Shown: positions 1 to 11,126, counted from the stretch's first letter. The stretch is 64,000 bases of DNA from Planctomycetia bacterium (GCA_014192425.1 BJHK01000008.1:62001-126000), one strand, 5' to 3'. Program-made: numbers and translations. Notes: generated from the letters alone by a model not told the origin.

Positions 1-297
1 AGCAAGCCGGCGCTGAGCGGGCGCACGGCGGCGGCCGCGATCATTCGCGAGGTTCTCGACCGCCTCTCAGCCGCCGCCGAGACGGCATCGGCCGGGGGCA
101 TGCTCGTCGACGAGGTGCTCCACGGCATCGCCTGCAAGGCGGCGATCAAGGCCGGCGACCCGCTCTCCCAGGCAGAGGTGGACGCCCTCGTCCGCGACCG
201 ACGCATCGTGCCGGATTCCCACCACTGCCCCCACGGGCGGCCGACCTCGCTGACGTTCTCCAGGCAGGAACTCGATCGCCAGTTCCGCCGCACCTGA
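1..297 (+). CDS. mutL: DNA mismatch repair protein MutL, C-terminal end (5' truncated by window)
   Basis: The reading frame is open from base 1 and ends at TGA 295-297, giving 98 residues. The tail carries two hallmarks of the MutL C-terminal dimerisation/endonuclease domain: an ACKAAIKAGDPLS-like segment and a CPHGRPT motif followed by a short basic end. MutL couples MutS mismatch recognition to strand incision. The ATPase domain lies outside the window. The gap to the next gene is 30 bp on the same strand. Confidence 0.85.
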   Translation, partial: SKPALSGRTAAAAIIREVLDRLSAAAETASAGGMLVDEVLHGIACKAAIKAGDPLSQAEVDALVRDRRIVPDSHHCPHGRPTSLTFSRQELDRQFRRT

Positions 298-327
298 CCT
301 CGCGCCCCGATCACGGAATAGCATCGC

Positions 328-1827
328 ATGATCTGCGTCAGCATCGGCCGCGGCCGTCATCGGCACATGATCGCCGAGCATCGGTTTCTCGCCGAGGCCG
401 GCATCCGCCTCGTCGAACTGCGGGTGGACTACATCCAGGGGCCCGTGCAGATGAAGCGGCTGCTTCGCGACCGCCCCTGTCCGGTGATCGTCACCTGCCG
501 GCGGAGCAGCGATGGCGGGCGTTGGGAGGGGACCGAGGAGGCCCGGCAGCTTCTCCTCCGGACGGCGATCGTCGAGGGCGCCGACTACGTCGATCTCGAG
601 GACGACGTGGCGGGATCGATCCCGCGGTACGGAAGCACGAGGCGGATCGTCAGCCACCACGACTTCACGCGGACGCCCGCCGACCTGACCGTGCTGCACA
701 AGCGGCTCGCCGGACTCGACGCCGACATCGTCAAGGTCGCGGCCATGGCGAACCACCCGCTCGACAACCTGCGGATGCTGGAGATGGTGCATGCCAGCCG
801 TTGTCCGACGATCGGGATCTGCATGGGTGAGATCGGTGTTCCCACGCGAGTCCTGTCCGGCCGGGCCGGCTCGCCCTTCACCTTCGCCCCGTTCCACGAG
901 GACCGGCTGCTGGCGCCGGGGCAGATCGGCTGGCGGCAGATGCGGGACGTCTTCCGCTACGACACGATCACTCCCGCGACGCGCATCTACGGGGTCGTCG
1001 CCGACCCGGTGGCGCACAGCCTCAGTCCGGTCGTCCACAACGCGGCCCTCGCCGCGGCCGGCATCGACGCCGTCTACATCCCGTTCCGCGTGCCGGCCGA
1101 GCAGATCGACGATTTTCTCTCCAATGCCCGCCGCTGGCCGCTGGCCGGGCTGAGCGTGACGATTCCCCACAAGGAGACCGTGCTCCGGCACTGCAGCGTC
1201 GAAGATGAACTCGTGCGCTCGATCCGGGCCGCCAACACCCTGTCCTTCTCCCCCGCAGGCATCGCCGCCGACAACACCGACGCCACGGCCGCCGTGGAGA
1301 GTCTGGAGGGGGTGCTGCGGGATCATGATTCCGCGTTCGACGGCGGGGGGCAGCGGGTCAAGACGGCCCTCGTGCTCGGTGCGGGGGGGGCGGCACGGGC
1401 GGTGGCGTTCGGTCTCCGGCAGCGCAACGTCGACGTGACGGTCGCGGCCCGCACGCTGGAGCGGGCCCGGAAGATCGCCGCCGACGTGGGCTGCAAGGTC
1501 GTCGACTGGGGCCAGCGGTATCGGCTCGAGTACGACTGCCTGGTCAATGCCACGCCGCTGGGCATGCACCCGAACGTCAACGACACGCCGTACGCGGCCG
1601 AGCAACTCCGTCCCTACATGGTCGTCTTCGACACCGTCTACAATCCGGAATCGACGCTGCTCGTGAAGCAGGCCCGCGAGATCGGCTGCCGGACGGTGAC
1701 GGGCGTCGACATGTTCGTTCGGCAGGCGGCCATCCAGTTCCGGATCTGGCATGGCCGCGACCCCGACACGCAGGTGATGCGCGACGCGCTGAAGCGATCC
1801 ACCGCATCCGCAAAACAGCCCGACTGA
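328..1827 (+). CDS. aroDE: Bifunctional 3-dehydroquinate dehydratase (type I) / shikimate dehydrogenase
   Basis: A 499-residue fusion catalysing two successive shikimate-pathway steps: dehydration of 3-dehydroquinate, then NADPH-dependent reduction to shikimate. Residues 1 to about 210 are a type I DHQ dehydratase, with VTCRR, a DLE segment, SHHDF and the Schiff-base lysine in DIVKVAAMA (about residue 136). Residues about 220-490 are AroE, with the shikimate site HSLSP (about 230-234), an ADNTDA motif, the nucleotide-binding loop LGAGGAARA and NATPLGM. The fused order is known from plants and planctomycetes. aroK follows 9 bp downstream, so the genes probably form an aromatic-biosynthesis operon. 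Confidence 0.95.
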   Translation: MICVSIGRGRHRHMIAEHRFLAEAGIRLVELRVDYIQGPVQMKRLLRDRPCPVIVTCRRSSDGGRWEGTEEARQLLLRTAIVEGADYVDLEDDVAGSIPRYGSTRRIVSHHDFTRTPADLTVLHKRLAGLDADIVKVAAMANHPLDNLRMLEMVHASRCPTIGICMGEIGVPTRVLSGRAGSPFTFAPFHEDRLLAPGQIGWRQMRDVFRYDTITPATRIYGVVADPVAHSLSPVVHNAALAAAGIDAVYIPFRVPAEQIDDFLSNARRWPLAGLSVTIPHKETVLRHCSVEDELVRSIRAANTLSFSPAGIAADNTDATAAVESLEGVLRDHDSAFDGGGQRVKTALVLGAGGAARAVAFGLRQRNVDVTVAARTLERARKIAADVGCKVVDWGQRYRLEYDCLVNATPLGMHPNVNDTPYAAEQLRPYMVVFDTVYNPESTLLVKQAREIGCRTVTGVDMFVRQAAIQFRIWHGRDPDTQVMRDALKRSTASAKQPD

Positions 1828-1836
1828 GGCCGTCCC

Positions 1837-2403
1837 ATGCCGTGCATCTCCCTGATCGGTTATCGCGGCAGCGGCAAGTCGACCGTGGCCGCGCTGATCG
1901 CCGAGCGGCTCGCCTGCGGCTGGATCGATGCCGACCTCGAACTGGAGGCGGACGCGGGCATGTCGATCGCCGACTTCATGGCCGGGCGCGGGGAGGAGGC
2001 CTTTCGGGATGCCGAGGCGGCGATCCTGGAGCGGCTCGTCCGCGAATATCCGGGCGTGCTGGCGACGGGCGGGGGAGCGATTCTCCGGCCGGGAAACCGG
2101 GACCTGTTGCGGCGTCATGGACGGCCGGTGGCGTGGCTAGCCGCATCCGCGGCCGTGCTCCGCGGGCGGATCGCCGCCGATCCCTCCTCCGCGACGCGGC
2201 GGCCCGCGTTGGGGGGGCGGGATCCGCTCACCGACGTCGAGCCCGCGCTCGCCGAACGCGAGCCGTTCTACCGGGAGTGCGCCGATGTCGTCGTGGACGT
2301 CGCCGACGAAGCCCCGGCGCAGATCGCCGACCGGCTCGTGCGCTGGCTCGGGCAACGCTCCACTGATCGGACTGGCGAACAGGCGGGGCCTGCATCGGTA
2401 TGA
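1837..2403 (+). CDS. aroK: Shikimate kinase
   Basis: 188 residues. Phosphorylates shikimate at the 3-hydroxyl with ATP. The P-loop GYRGSGKST is at residues 8-16, the shikimate-binding DADLE segment is near 31, and the GGGA motif near 80. The gene follows aroDE directly. Its TGA overlaps the ATG of the prepilin peptidase gene (ATGA at 2400-2403), which indicates translational coupling. The length is typical of the family. Confidence 0.93.
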   Translation: MPCISLIGYRGSGKSTVAALIAERLACGWIDADLELEADAGMSIADFMAGRGEEAFRDAEAAILERLVREYPGVLATGGGAILRPGNRDLLRRHGRPVAWLAASAAVLRGRIAADPSSATRRPALGGRDPLTDVEPALAEREPFYRECADVVVDVADEAPAQIADRLVRWLGQRSTDRTGEQAGPASV

Positions 2404-3644
2404 CACCCCTGCTCTGGTCATCAGCGTCGTCTACCGGACCGATCGCCGCCTTGGCTGCCGCTGCATGGACCTTGGCTGCCGCTGCATGGACCTTGGCTGC
2501 CGCTGCATGGATCGGCCCGATCACCTGGGCCATGGTCGTACTGATCGGGGTCGTGCTCGGCCGGCTGTTGACGGCCGGGCTCGACCGGATCCTCGGGCAG
2601 CCCTTTGGTCCAGGCGAGGAATCGGGCTCGTCGCGGCTTCACTCGCCGGACCGCTGGATGCTCCAGGGGGCGGCTCTGGCCGCGGCGGTCGCGACGTGGT
2701 GGTGGGAGGTTCATCAGGCCGCGATGCTGCCCGCGGACGTCGTTCCCGACAGGGCCGTGCTCGCCGGGCGCTGGGTGGGGCATGCGGTCTTGTTCGCCCT
2801 GCTGGCGGCCGCCTCGCTGGTGGACCTGCGGCATCGTGTGATTCCGGATCTGGTGACGGTCCCCGGCGTCGTCCTCGGCATGCTCTGGGCGTTCCTCGCG
2901 CCCTGGGCGCTGTTGCCGATCGTGGTCACGGTGCCGCGGACATTCGCCGCGGCGCTCGACGTGCCCGATGTGCTCGGGGTCGCCGGTGGTCTGCATGCGG
3001 TCGGCCTGCCCGCCTGGCTCGGCGCGGGCACGGTGTCCGGCCTCGCCGTCGTGCTGACGATTTGGATTGGCTGGTGGTCGGTCTGCACGGCACCGTTCCT
3101 GGGGAGCGGCACACCGGCGACCACGCGGCTGATCCGTGAGCCGCGGAACGTGATCCTTCTCGGCGGAGCCCTGCTCCTGTGCGCCGCCTGGTGGCAGGGC
3201 GGGGATCGCTGGGCCGCCGTCGTAACCGCGGCCGTCGGCCTGGCGGTCGGCGGCGGAATGATCTGGGGCATCCGTGCCGCGGCCTCCGTGGCGATGGGCC
3301 GTGAGGCGATGGGCATGGGAGACGTCACCCTGATGGCGATGATCGGCACCTGGCTCGGCTGGCAGCCCTGCCTGCTCGTTCTTTACTGCACGGTCTTCGT
3401 CGGGCTGGCATCTGCGCTCGTGCACCTCGTCCGCCACGGGGAGACCGAGTTTCCCTTCGGCCCGAGCCTGTGCATGGCGACGGTTCTCGTGCTCATGTTC
3501 TGGAGGCCGCTGTGGGAGGTGGCCGGTGTCTACCTGGAGGACCCGCCTTTGGTCGCGGGACTTGCGGTGTTCGTGATCGTGGGCACGGCCGGCTTCCTCT
3601 GGATGCTGCGGATCGTCCGGGAGCGGCGGGACGGGCGTCGCTGA
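2400..3644 (+). CDS. Prepilin peptidase-like A24 aspartic protease, no N-methylase domain
   Basis: 414 residues and very hydrophobic. It has the two type IV prepilin peptidase aspartate motifs: an Asp in SLVDLRHRVIPD (about residue 142) and the GMGD motif (about 306). The family cleaves class III leaders of pilins and pseudopilins at the inner membrane. The four-cysteine N-terminal methyltransferase domain of PilD is absent. A variable N-terminus, including a triplicated 7-codon repeat at 2449-2511, stands in its place. The start overlaps the aroK stop. The first residues are poorly conserved in character, so the true start could lie a little downstream. Confidence 0.8.
   Translation: MTPLLWSSASSTGPIAALAAAAWTLAAAAWTLAAAAWIGPITWAMVVLIGVVLGRLLTAGLDRILGQPFGPGEESGSSRLHSPDRWMLQGAALAAAVATWWWEVHQAAMLPADVVPDRAVLAGRWVGHAVLFALLAAASLVDLRHRVIPDLVTVPGVVLGMLWAFLAPWALLPIVVTVPRTFAAALDVPDVLGVAGGLHAVGLPAWLGAGTVSGLAVVLTIWIGWWSVCTAPFLGSGTPATTRLIREPRNVILLGGALLLCAAWWQGGDRWAAVVTAAVGLAVGGGMIWGIRAAASVAMGREAMGMGDVTLMAMIGTWLGWQPCLLVLYCTVFVGLASALVHLVRHGETEFPFGPSLCMATVLVLMFWRPLWEVAGVYLEDPPLVAGLAVFVIVGTAGFLWMLRIVRERRDGRR
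2449..2511 (+). repeat. Three perfect 21-bp tandem copies inside the peptidase gene
   Basis: The 21-bp unit occurs at 2449-2469, 2470-2490 and 2491-2511 without a mismatch. It encodes LAAAAWT-type heptapeptides in frame, so copy-number change would alter only the length of the N-terminal hydrophobic segment. Confidence 0.97.
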
Positions 3645-3750
3645 CCGCGGGCATCGAGCGTCTGGGGGGAGGTTTCCCGGGCGGCAGCGATCTTGCCCGG
3701 GGCGTGCTGCGACCCTACCATCCGGCCTCCCTGGAGTCCGGAGTGAGCCC

Positions 3751-4590
3751 ATGATCCCGCGGGCCGTCGGAGTCGCGACCTGCTGGGCGGCAACGCTGTC
3801 GCTCGCCTGCGGCTGCGCGAACAATCCGTTTCGCACCGCCCCCCCGGCGGCACCTTCGCTCGAGCCGCCCCTCGGCGTAGCGGCACCGGCCCATACCCTG
3901 CCCGTGCCCTCCCCCGCGCGGCCCTCGTATGCGGACGTCGATGGCCGGCAGTTGCAGGCCGCGCTCTCCCGCAGTCGGCAGGAGACGGATGTCATGCAGG
4001 ACGAGATCACGGCGCTGCGGGACCAGTTGGCGAGCACGTCCTCCCAGCTCGCCCGCCTCCGGTCCGGCAGCATGGCCGCGGCCGGCACGGCCCCGCCCCC
4101 TGCCGGGATGGTCGACGCTGTCGCGCCGCCGTCGAGCCCGGCCGCGATGCAGGCGGCGGTCGCCCAGCTCGCGATTCCCGGGGTGGATGCCCGCGTCGAC
4201 GGGGCGGTTGTGCGGATCGACGTTGCCGCCGAGCGGCTCTTCGAGCCCGGCACGGCCGCGCTGGTGCCCGGCGGCGCTGCCATCCTCACGCAGGTTGCCG
4301 GAGAACTCGAGCGGGTGTTCCCCGGCCACTTCATCGGCATCGAGGGGCACCTCGACACGGAGCCCCTGCAGAACGCATCGTGGGGCTCGGCGCACCAGTT
4401 GACGGCCGCCCGATCCGCGGCCGTGTTCGACTTCCTCACCGCCCGGACGCGGATGCACGAGGGGCAATTGTTCATCGTCGCCCACGGGGCCAACCATCCG
4501 CTCGTCTCCAACGCCACGGCGGCGGGCCGGTCCCGAAACCGGCGAATGGAACTGGTCGTCTACCCCGAGCGGGCGGCGGCGCAGCGCTGA
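3751..4590 (+). CDS. OmpA-family outer-membrane lipoprotein
   Basis: 279 residues. The N-terminus is a lipoprotein signal (hydrophobic stretch, then ACGC with cysteines at 20 and 22). A Pro/Ala-rich linker and a short coiled-coil-like stretch (about 65-110) follow. The last 120 residues resemble an OmpA/MotB peptidoglycan-binding domain, with IEGHLDTEP in place of the usual GHTD, LTAARS and a closing SRNRRMELV. It probably tethers the envelope to peptidoglycan. It may share the upstream transcript, since the gap is 106 bp. Confidence 0.75.
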   Translation: MIPRAVGVATCWAATLSLACGCANNPFRTAPPAAPSLEPPLGVAAPAHTLPVPSPARPSYADVDGRQLQAALSRSRQETDVMQDEITALRDQLASTSSQLARLRSGSMAAAGTAPPPAGMVDAVAPPSSPAAMQAAVAQLAIPGVDARVDGAVVRIDVAAERLFEPGTAALVPGGAAILTQVAGELERVFPGHFIGIEGHLDTEPLQNASWGSAHQLTAARSAAVFDFLTARTRMHEGQLFIVAHGANHPLVSNATAAGRSRNRRMELVVYPERAAAQR

Positions 4591-4638
4591 CGGGCCGCCC
4601 CCCTCGCCCCTCCCGGGCCACGGCCGTACACTGCCGCC

Positions 4639-5247
4639 ATGACTTCGATCGCCATCGTCGATTACGGCAGCGGCAATCTGCGCAGCGTGCAGAAAGCCTT
4701 CGAGCGGCTCGGCGCCGCGGCGACGATCACCAGCGATCCCGACGTGGTCGGCGCCGCCGAGCGCGTGGTGCTGCCGGGCGTGGGGGCGTTCGCCGACGCC
4801 ATCGCGGCGCTGGCCGCCCGCGGGCTCGTGGCTCCGCTGGTCGCCCACGTCGCGGCCGACCGTCCGTTCTTCGGGATCTGCATGGGGCTGCAACTGCTCT
4901 TCGAGACGGGCTGGGAGGGGGGGCGGCAGGCCGGGCTCGGCGTGCTGCGCGGCGAGGTGCGGCGGTTCGATCTCCCCGCACCGCTCAAGGTGCCCCACAT
5001 GGGCTGGAACACGGTCCGCTGGCACGGGGCCGGCACCCGCTGGGGCGACGACGACGACTCGTTCTACTTCGTGCACGCCTATCACGCCGTGCCTGCCGAC
5101 CACACCGTGGTGGCTGGCACGGCCGACTACGGCGGGCCGTTCTGCGCGGCGGTCGCCCGGGGCCGCCTGTTCGCCACGCAGTTCCATCCGGAGAAGAGCC
5201 AGGCCGTCGGCCTGCGACTCCTGCGCCGATTCCTCGACACCGACTGA
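4639..5247 (+). CDS. hisH: Imidazole glycerol phosphate synthase, glutamine amidotransferase subunit
   Basis: 202 residues. Releases ammonia from glutamine for HisF in histidine biosynthesis. It begins IVDYGSGNLRSV and carries the nucleophile elbow GICMGLQ (Cys about 82), PHMGWN, and the catalytic His/Glu in FHPEKSQ near residue 184. hisA follows 22 bp downstream. hisF is not in the window. Confidence 0.95.
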   Translation: MTSIAIVDYGSGNLRSVQKAFERLGAAATITSDPDVVGAAERVVLPGVGAFADAIAALAARGLVAPLVAHVAADRPFFGICMGLQLLFETGWEGGRQAGLGVLRGEVRRFDLPAPLKVPHMGWNTVRWHGAGTRWGDDDDSFYFVHAYHAVPADHTVVAGTADYGGPFCAAVARGRLFATQFHPEKSQAVGLRLLRRFLDTD

Positions 5248-5269
5248 TTCCCTCCCGGAGGCGTGCAGC

Positions 5270-5992
5270 ATGGATCTCTGGCCGGCGATCGACCTGCGTG
5301 GTGGCAAGTGCGTGCGTCTCCTGCAGGGGGACTACGATCGCGAGACGGTGTTCGGCGCCGATCCGGTGGCAATGGCCGCGGACTTCGTCGCCCAGGGGGC
5401 GCGGCGGCTGCACATCGTCGACCTCGACGGTGCCCGGGCCGGCGTGCCGGTGCAGGCCGAACTCGTGGGCAGGATGGTGCGGGCAGCGGGCGTGCCCTGC
5501 CAGGTGGGAGGTGGAATCCGCACCCGCGACACGGTCGCGGCGTATCTCGACGCCGGGGTGCAACGGGTCGTGCTCGGCAGCGTGGCGATCGAGCAGCCGG
5601 ACATGCTCCGGGCCGTGGCCGGCGAGTTTCCCGGGCGGGTCGTTCTCGGGCTCGACGCCCGCGAAGGGAAGGTCGCGGTGCGCGGTTGGCTGGAGACGAG
5701 CCCGCTCCATGCCGTGGACGTGGCCCGCGCGCATGCCGACGTGCCGCTGGCCGGTATCGTCTATACCGACATCGCCCGCGACGGCATGCTCGCCGGGCCG
5801 AACCTCGAGGCGCTCGAGGCGATGATCGCGGCCACGCCGCTCCCCGTGGTCGCCTCGGGGGGCGTGGCGACGGCCGACGACATTCGCCGGGTGGCCGGGA
5901 TCGGGGCCGCAGGATGCATCGTTGGCAAGGCGCTGTACGCCGGCGCCGTCACGCTCGCCGCGGCGCTGGCTGCGGCCGGCGAGCGGGGATGA
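5270..5992 (+). CDS. hisA: Phosphoribosylformimino-5-aminoimidazole carboxamide ribotide isomerase
   Basis: 240 residues, a (beta/alpha)8 barrel acting in the fourth step of histidine synthesis. The first catalytic Asp is in PAIDLRGGKCVRL. Further motifs are HIVDLDGA, QVGGGIR, YTDIARDGML with the second Asp, and ASGGV for phosphate binding. A GGAGG-like site lies just upstream of ATG 5270. Length is standard. Confidence 0.95.
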   Translation: MDLWPAIDLRGGKCVRLLQGDYDRETVFGADPVAMAADFVAQGARRLHIVDLDGARAGVPVQAELVGRMVRAAGVPCQVGGGIRTRDTVAAYLDAGVQRVVLGSVAIEQPDMLRAVAGEFPGRVVLGLDAREGKVAVRGWLETSPLHAVDVARAHADVPLAGIVYTDIARDGMLAGPNLEALEAMIAATPLPVVASGGVATADDIRRVAGIGAAGCIVGKALYAGAVTLAAALAAAGERG

Positions 5993-6190
5993 CGCGGTCC
6001 CACGGCGCATGAGCCGGCGGGCACGCCTCCGGCACAGACTGCCCGGTTTTCCGAGGCTGCCGCCCGGGGCGGAAAACGGCCGTGGCGCGGCGAGGAACCC
6101 TCAATTTCGGCCCGGCCCGCCGCCGACCGTACCGAGGCCGATCCGCCGGCCTGTTTGCCGGCGCTACAGGGCCACCCTACGATCCACCTC

Positions 6191-7192
6191 ATGGCCACAG
6201 ACGTCCGCATCAAGGAGCAACTGCCCGAGCTCACGCGGCGGATCGTGGAGACGTACCAGGACGTCCCGACGATCCACTACCTCGGCCACTGCCCCCTGCC
6301 CAACTACGAGTCGATCGTGTCGGCCTGCGAGGACCTCAAGGAGATCCTCTACCCCGGCTATCGGCGGCGCGAGAACCTGCATCTCGGCAACGTCACCTAC
6401 CATGTCGGCGACCTGATCGACGGCCTGCATGACAAGCTGACGACGCAGATCGGCCGCGCCCTGCGGCACAGCGTCTCCGCCCAGCGGGCGGCACTCGAGC
6501 AAGGCGTCGAGCCGCCGGCCGTCCCTGAGGCTGCCCAGCACTGCACGGAGGAAGCCGATTTCGAGGCCCTCGGCCAGGCGAAGGCGGTGGAGTTTCTGGA
6601 GCGGATTCCCGACCTCAGGCGGGTGCTCGCCACCGACGTGCAGGCGGCGTATGACGGCGATCCCGCCGTGCGGACGCTCGACGAGGTGATCTTCTGCTAT
6701 CCCGGCCTGGAGGCGGTGACGATCCACCGGCTCGCGCATCTCCTCCATCGCCTGGAGGTGCCGCTGATCCCGCGGATGATGGCGGAGTGGGCCCACGCCC
6801 GCACCGGCATCGACATCCATCCCGGGGCGACGATCGGCGACCACTTCTTCATCGATCACGGCACGGGCGTGGTGGTCGGTGAGACGTGCGAGATCGGCAG
6901 CCACGTCAAGCTCTACCAGGGCGTCACGCTGGGTGCGGTGTCGTTTCAGACCGACGGCGAGGGGAATCTCGTGCGCGGCACGAAGCGGCATCCGACGATC
7001 GAGGACTTCGTGGTGATCTACGCCAATGCGACGGTGCTCGGGGGGACGACCCGGATCGGGCATCACTCGGTGATCGGCAGCAACGTCTGGCTGACGCGGT
7101 CGGTCGATCCGCACACGACGGTGGTGCTGGAGAAGCCGAAGTTGCGCATGCGCGGCGAGGCTCCCGAGATGGGCAACGACTGGCAGATATGA
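6191..7192 (+). CDS. cysE: Serine O-acetyltransferase
   Basis: 333 residues from the ATG at 6191. A TTG at 6155 extends the frame, but the extra residues look like translated intergenic DNA. It acetylates serine with acetyl-CoA as the first step to cysteine. The C-terminal half is a left-handed beta-helix, with [35 protein letters not shown] and a long run of hexapeptide turns. The N-terminal alpha-helical domain is long, as in the bacterial EpsC/SAT-like form. Confidence 0.9.
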   Translation: MATDVRIKEQLPELTRRIVETYQDVPTIHYLGHCPLPNYESIVSACEDLKEILYPGYRRRENLHLGNVTYHVGDLIDGLHDKLTTQIGRALRHSVSAQRAALEQGVEPPAVPEAAQHCTEEADFEALGQAKAVEFLERIPDLRRVLATDVQAAYDGDPAVRTLDEVIFCYPGLEAVTIHRLAHLLHRLEVPLIPRMMAEWAHARTGIDIHPGATIGDHFFIDHGTGVVVGETCEIGSHVKLYQGVTLGAVSFQTDGEGNLVRGTKRHPTIEDFVVIYANATVLGGTTRIGHHSVIGSNVWLTRSVDPHTTVVLEKPKLRMRGEAPEMGNDWQI

Positions 7193-7338
7193 CCGTCGCG
7201 CCTGCGAGGCTCGCCTCGTTGGTCAACGCGCCGCACCGGCTCGGGAGCGGCAAAAGTCGCGTCGCTGAGGCGAGGATACGCCCACGGTCCGCGAGCTTTC
7301 GCCGACTCCCGAGCCTCGTTCAGTCGTCTTGCCCCACC

Positions 7339-7356
7339 GGCCGCCGAGAGGCGGCC
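7339..7356. terminator. GC hairpin between convergent cysE and hydrolase genes
   Basis: A perfect 7-bp stem (GGCCGCC / GGCGGCC) with a 4-nt loop abuts the hydrolase stop codon and sits 150 bp beyond the cysE stop. No T-run follows on either strand, so assignment as a terminator is tentative. Confidence 0.35.
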
Positions 7357-8154
7357 CTAGGGGCGCGGGCGTGAGTCCGCCGCGACAGCAAGGAAATGGG
7401 CGATGTCACGCAGATAGTCGGTGTCGAGCGAGACGTCGTTGTGGCCCGCGTTGGGAAACCCGCGCTCCGTCACGATCCCCGGCGGAAACGCTTTCACGAG
7501 CAGGCGGGTGTGGGCGGCAGTCACGACCTCGTCGCGGCCCGCCGCGATCACCAGCGTCGGCACGGTTACCCGCGGAGCGTCCCGAACCGACTCGAACCGG
7601 TCGGCGAGCAGGAGCCGCACCGGCAGATAGGGAAACAGCCGCCCGGCGATCGCCAGGATGCTGTCGAAGGGTGTCACCAGCACGAGCCGATGGACGGGCC
7701 TCGTCGCCGCCAGCCTCGTCGCCAGCGCCGAGCCCAGGCTCCGGCCGACGACGTCGATCTCTCCGTGCTTCCGCGCGACGAAGTCAAAGACCGCCGCGGC
7801 GTCCCCGTGGAGCGCGGCCTCCGACGGCCGGCCGCCGCTGCCGCCGTAGCCGCGGTAGTGCAGCGCATAGATGGCCCGGTCGGGAAAGGCGGCCGCCAGT
7901 TCGGGCACCGTCCGCGACACGTCCTCGGCATTGCCACCGAAATACAGGATCGCCCGCGGGCCGTCATGCGGCTGCGTTGCGATCCGCAGGCCGACGCCGG
8001 CCACGTCGATCGAGGTCACCATGCCGCCGCCTGCCGCCGGCACTGGGTGGAAGAGCAGCGACCGCTGCACGAAGAACAGCACGCCGCAGATCACGACATA
8101 GATCCGCAGCAGTGACCGCGCGGCGGCCGTCACGACGCGTTTCATGGGCTGCAT
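7357..8154 (-). CDS. Alpha/beta hydrolase (serine hydrolase, BEM46-like), membrane-anchored
   Basis: 265 residues. One N-terminal membrane segment (about residues 12-30) is followed by an alpha/beta-hydrolase fold. An oxyanion YFGGNAED-like motif is near 75. The nucleophile elbow GRSLGS is near 130, the acid is Asp in AGRDEVV near 207, and the His is in AGHNDV near 240. The substrate is unknown. It begins 62 bp downstream of atpC on the same strand and could be read through from the ATP synthase operon. A second ATG lies three codons in. Confidence 0.75.
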   Translation of the reverse strand: MQPMKRVVTAAARSLLRIYVVICGVLFFVQRSLLFHPVPAAGGGMVTSIDVAGVGLRIATQPHDGPRAILYFGGNAEDVSRTVPELAAAFPDRAIYALHYRGYGGSGGRPSEAALHGDAAAVFDFVARKHGEIDVVGRSLGSALATRLAATRPVHRLVLVTPFDSILAIAGRLFPYLPVRLLLADRFESVRDAPRVTVPTLVIAAGRDEVVTAAHTRLLVKAFPPGIVTERGFPNAGHNDVSLDTDYLRDIAHFLAVAADSRPRP

Positions 8155-8216
8155 TCCCGGTCCACGGGCCGCCCGAATCGCCCGGCTGCCACGGCCTGCG
8201 GCCGATGGCCCTCAGT

Positions 8217-8642
8217 CTAGCGAGACCGGCCCGCGGTGCGAACGACGGCGCGGGCGGCCTCCTGGGCGGCGAGCCTGGCGGCGATCGCCTCGTCGCCCAC
8301 GGCCTTCGTGCGGGAGAGAGTCTCCAGCTCGGCACGGGCGGCGGCTGCATCGAGCTTGTCGGCCGGCACCGCCCGCTGCGTGATCACCGTCACCGCGTCG
8401 TGCCCAACCTCCACGAATCCCCCCTCGACGAACGTGCCCCGGGCATCACCCCCGGATTCGGCCGTGATCCGCACCTCGCCGGCGCCGAGCCGGCCGATGA
8501 ACGGGGCATGCCCGCGGCCCACGCCCCGCTGCCCGTCGAACAGCGGCAGGGACACGAACCGGGCCGGCATGTCGAGGACGGTCGCCTCCGGCGTCACGAT
8601 GACGCAACGAACCGTGCCGGCGGTGCGGGTGGACTCGGCCAT
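8217..8642 (-). CDS. atpC: ATP synthase F1 epsilon subunit
   Basis: 141 residues. Central-stalk subunit of F1, involved in coupling and in autoinhibition. The N-terminal beta-sandwich shows VTPEATVLD, the characteristic LPLFDGQRGVGRGHAPFIG and GGFVEV. The C-terminal part is a helical hairpin. It is the last gene of the atp cluster, 33 bp after atpD. Confidence 0.93.
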   Translation of the reverse strand: MAESTRTAGTVRCVIVTPEATVLDMPARFVSLPLFDGQRGVGRGHAPFIGRLGAGEVRITAESGGDARGTFVEGGFVEVGHDAVTVITQRAVPADKLDAAAARAELETLSRTKAVGDEAIAARLAAQEAARAVVRTAGRSR

Positions 8643-8675
8643 GATGGAGAACGTCCTCGGGCGTCAGGGGCTGGG

Positions 8676-10244
<1,569 letters not shown>

Positions 10245-11126
10245 TCATTTTTTCAGGGCCTCGACGCCGCCGAGGATCTCCATGATCTCACCGGTGATCT
10301 GCGACTGCCGGGCCCGGTTGTACTGCCGCGACAGGCTCTTGATCAGTCCGCCGGCGTTCTCGGTGGCCGCCTTCATGGCGACCATCCGCGCCACCTGCTC
10401 GCTGACCGCCGCGTCGAGGAAGCACTTGAAGAGCCGCGACAGAAAACTCGCCGGCAGGATCTCCTCGAGAATGCTCGCCGCCGACGGGTAGAAGTCGTAT
10501 TCGTCTGAGGCGAGCCGGGCCTTCGCGCCGTCGGCCGCGGCCTGCGGTGGGGCGAGCGGCAGCAGCGTCTCCGTCACCGCCTCCTGCCTGGCGATCGAAT
10601 GGAATTTCGTGTACACGACGTCGAGCCGGTCGATCTCGCCGGCCACGTACGCTTCAAGATACGCCCGTCCGATCGGGGCCACGGCCGCGAACTCGGGCTT
10701 GTCCTCGAACTGCGTGTACCGCTCGGCGATCTCCACGCCCCGAAACCGGAGCGCCGAGATGCCCCGTTTGCCCGACACGCTGACGTGGGACGGCACGTGC
10801 TCGCTCCGCCACTGCCCGAGCAGGGCCACCGACTGCCGGACGATGTTGGAGTTGTAGCCGCCGCACAGGCCGCGGTTGCCGGTGAGCACCAGCGTCGCCG
10901 CCCGGCGGGTTGGCCGGCTCTCGAGGAGCGGATGGGCGACGTCGGCGCCGACGCTGGCGATCTTCTCCAGGATCGTGGCGAGGTGCTTCGTGTAGTCCCG
11001 GGCGGCCACGGAGCGGTCCATCGCCTTTTTGAACCGCGCGGTGGCGATGAGCTCCATCGTCCGCGTGATCTTGCGGATGTTCTTCACCGACTTGCGGCGG
11101 CGATCGAGTGCCCGGGCTTTTGCCAT
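10245..11126 (-). CDS. atpG: ATP synthase F1 gamma subunit
   Basis: 293 residues. Rotor shaft of F1. The N-terminal helix reads MAKARALDRRRKSVKNIRKI followed by TRTMELIATARFKKA. The C-terminal helix carries the conserved MKAATENAGGLI segment and NRARQSQITGEIMEI. The gene sits between atpA and atpD, as in standard F1 operons. Confidence 0.96.
   Translation of the reverse strand: MAKARALDRRRKSVKNIRKITRTMELIATARFKKAMDRSVAARDYTKHLATILEKIASVGADVAHPLLESRPTRRAATLVLTGNRGLCGGYNSNIVRQSVALLGQWRSEHVPSHVSVSGKRGISALRFRGVEIAERYTQFEDKPEFAAVAPIGRAYLEAYVAGEIDRLDVVYTKFHSIARQEAVTETLLPLAPPQAAADGAKARLASDEYDFYPSAASILEEILPASFLSRLFKCFLDAAVSEQVARMVAMKAATENAGGLIKSLSRQYNRARQSQITGEIMEILGGVEALKK

Noticed and set aside
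67-2118. A 683-codon minus-strand open frame opposite aroDE/aroK
   Set aside because: Antisense to two well-supported genes; Arg/Gly/Pro-rich composition typical of high-GC shadow frames, with no domain.
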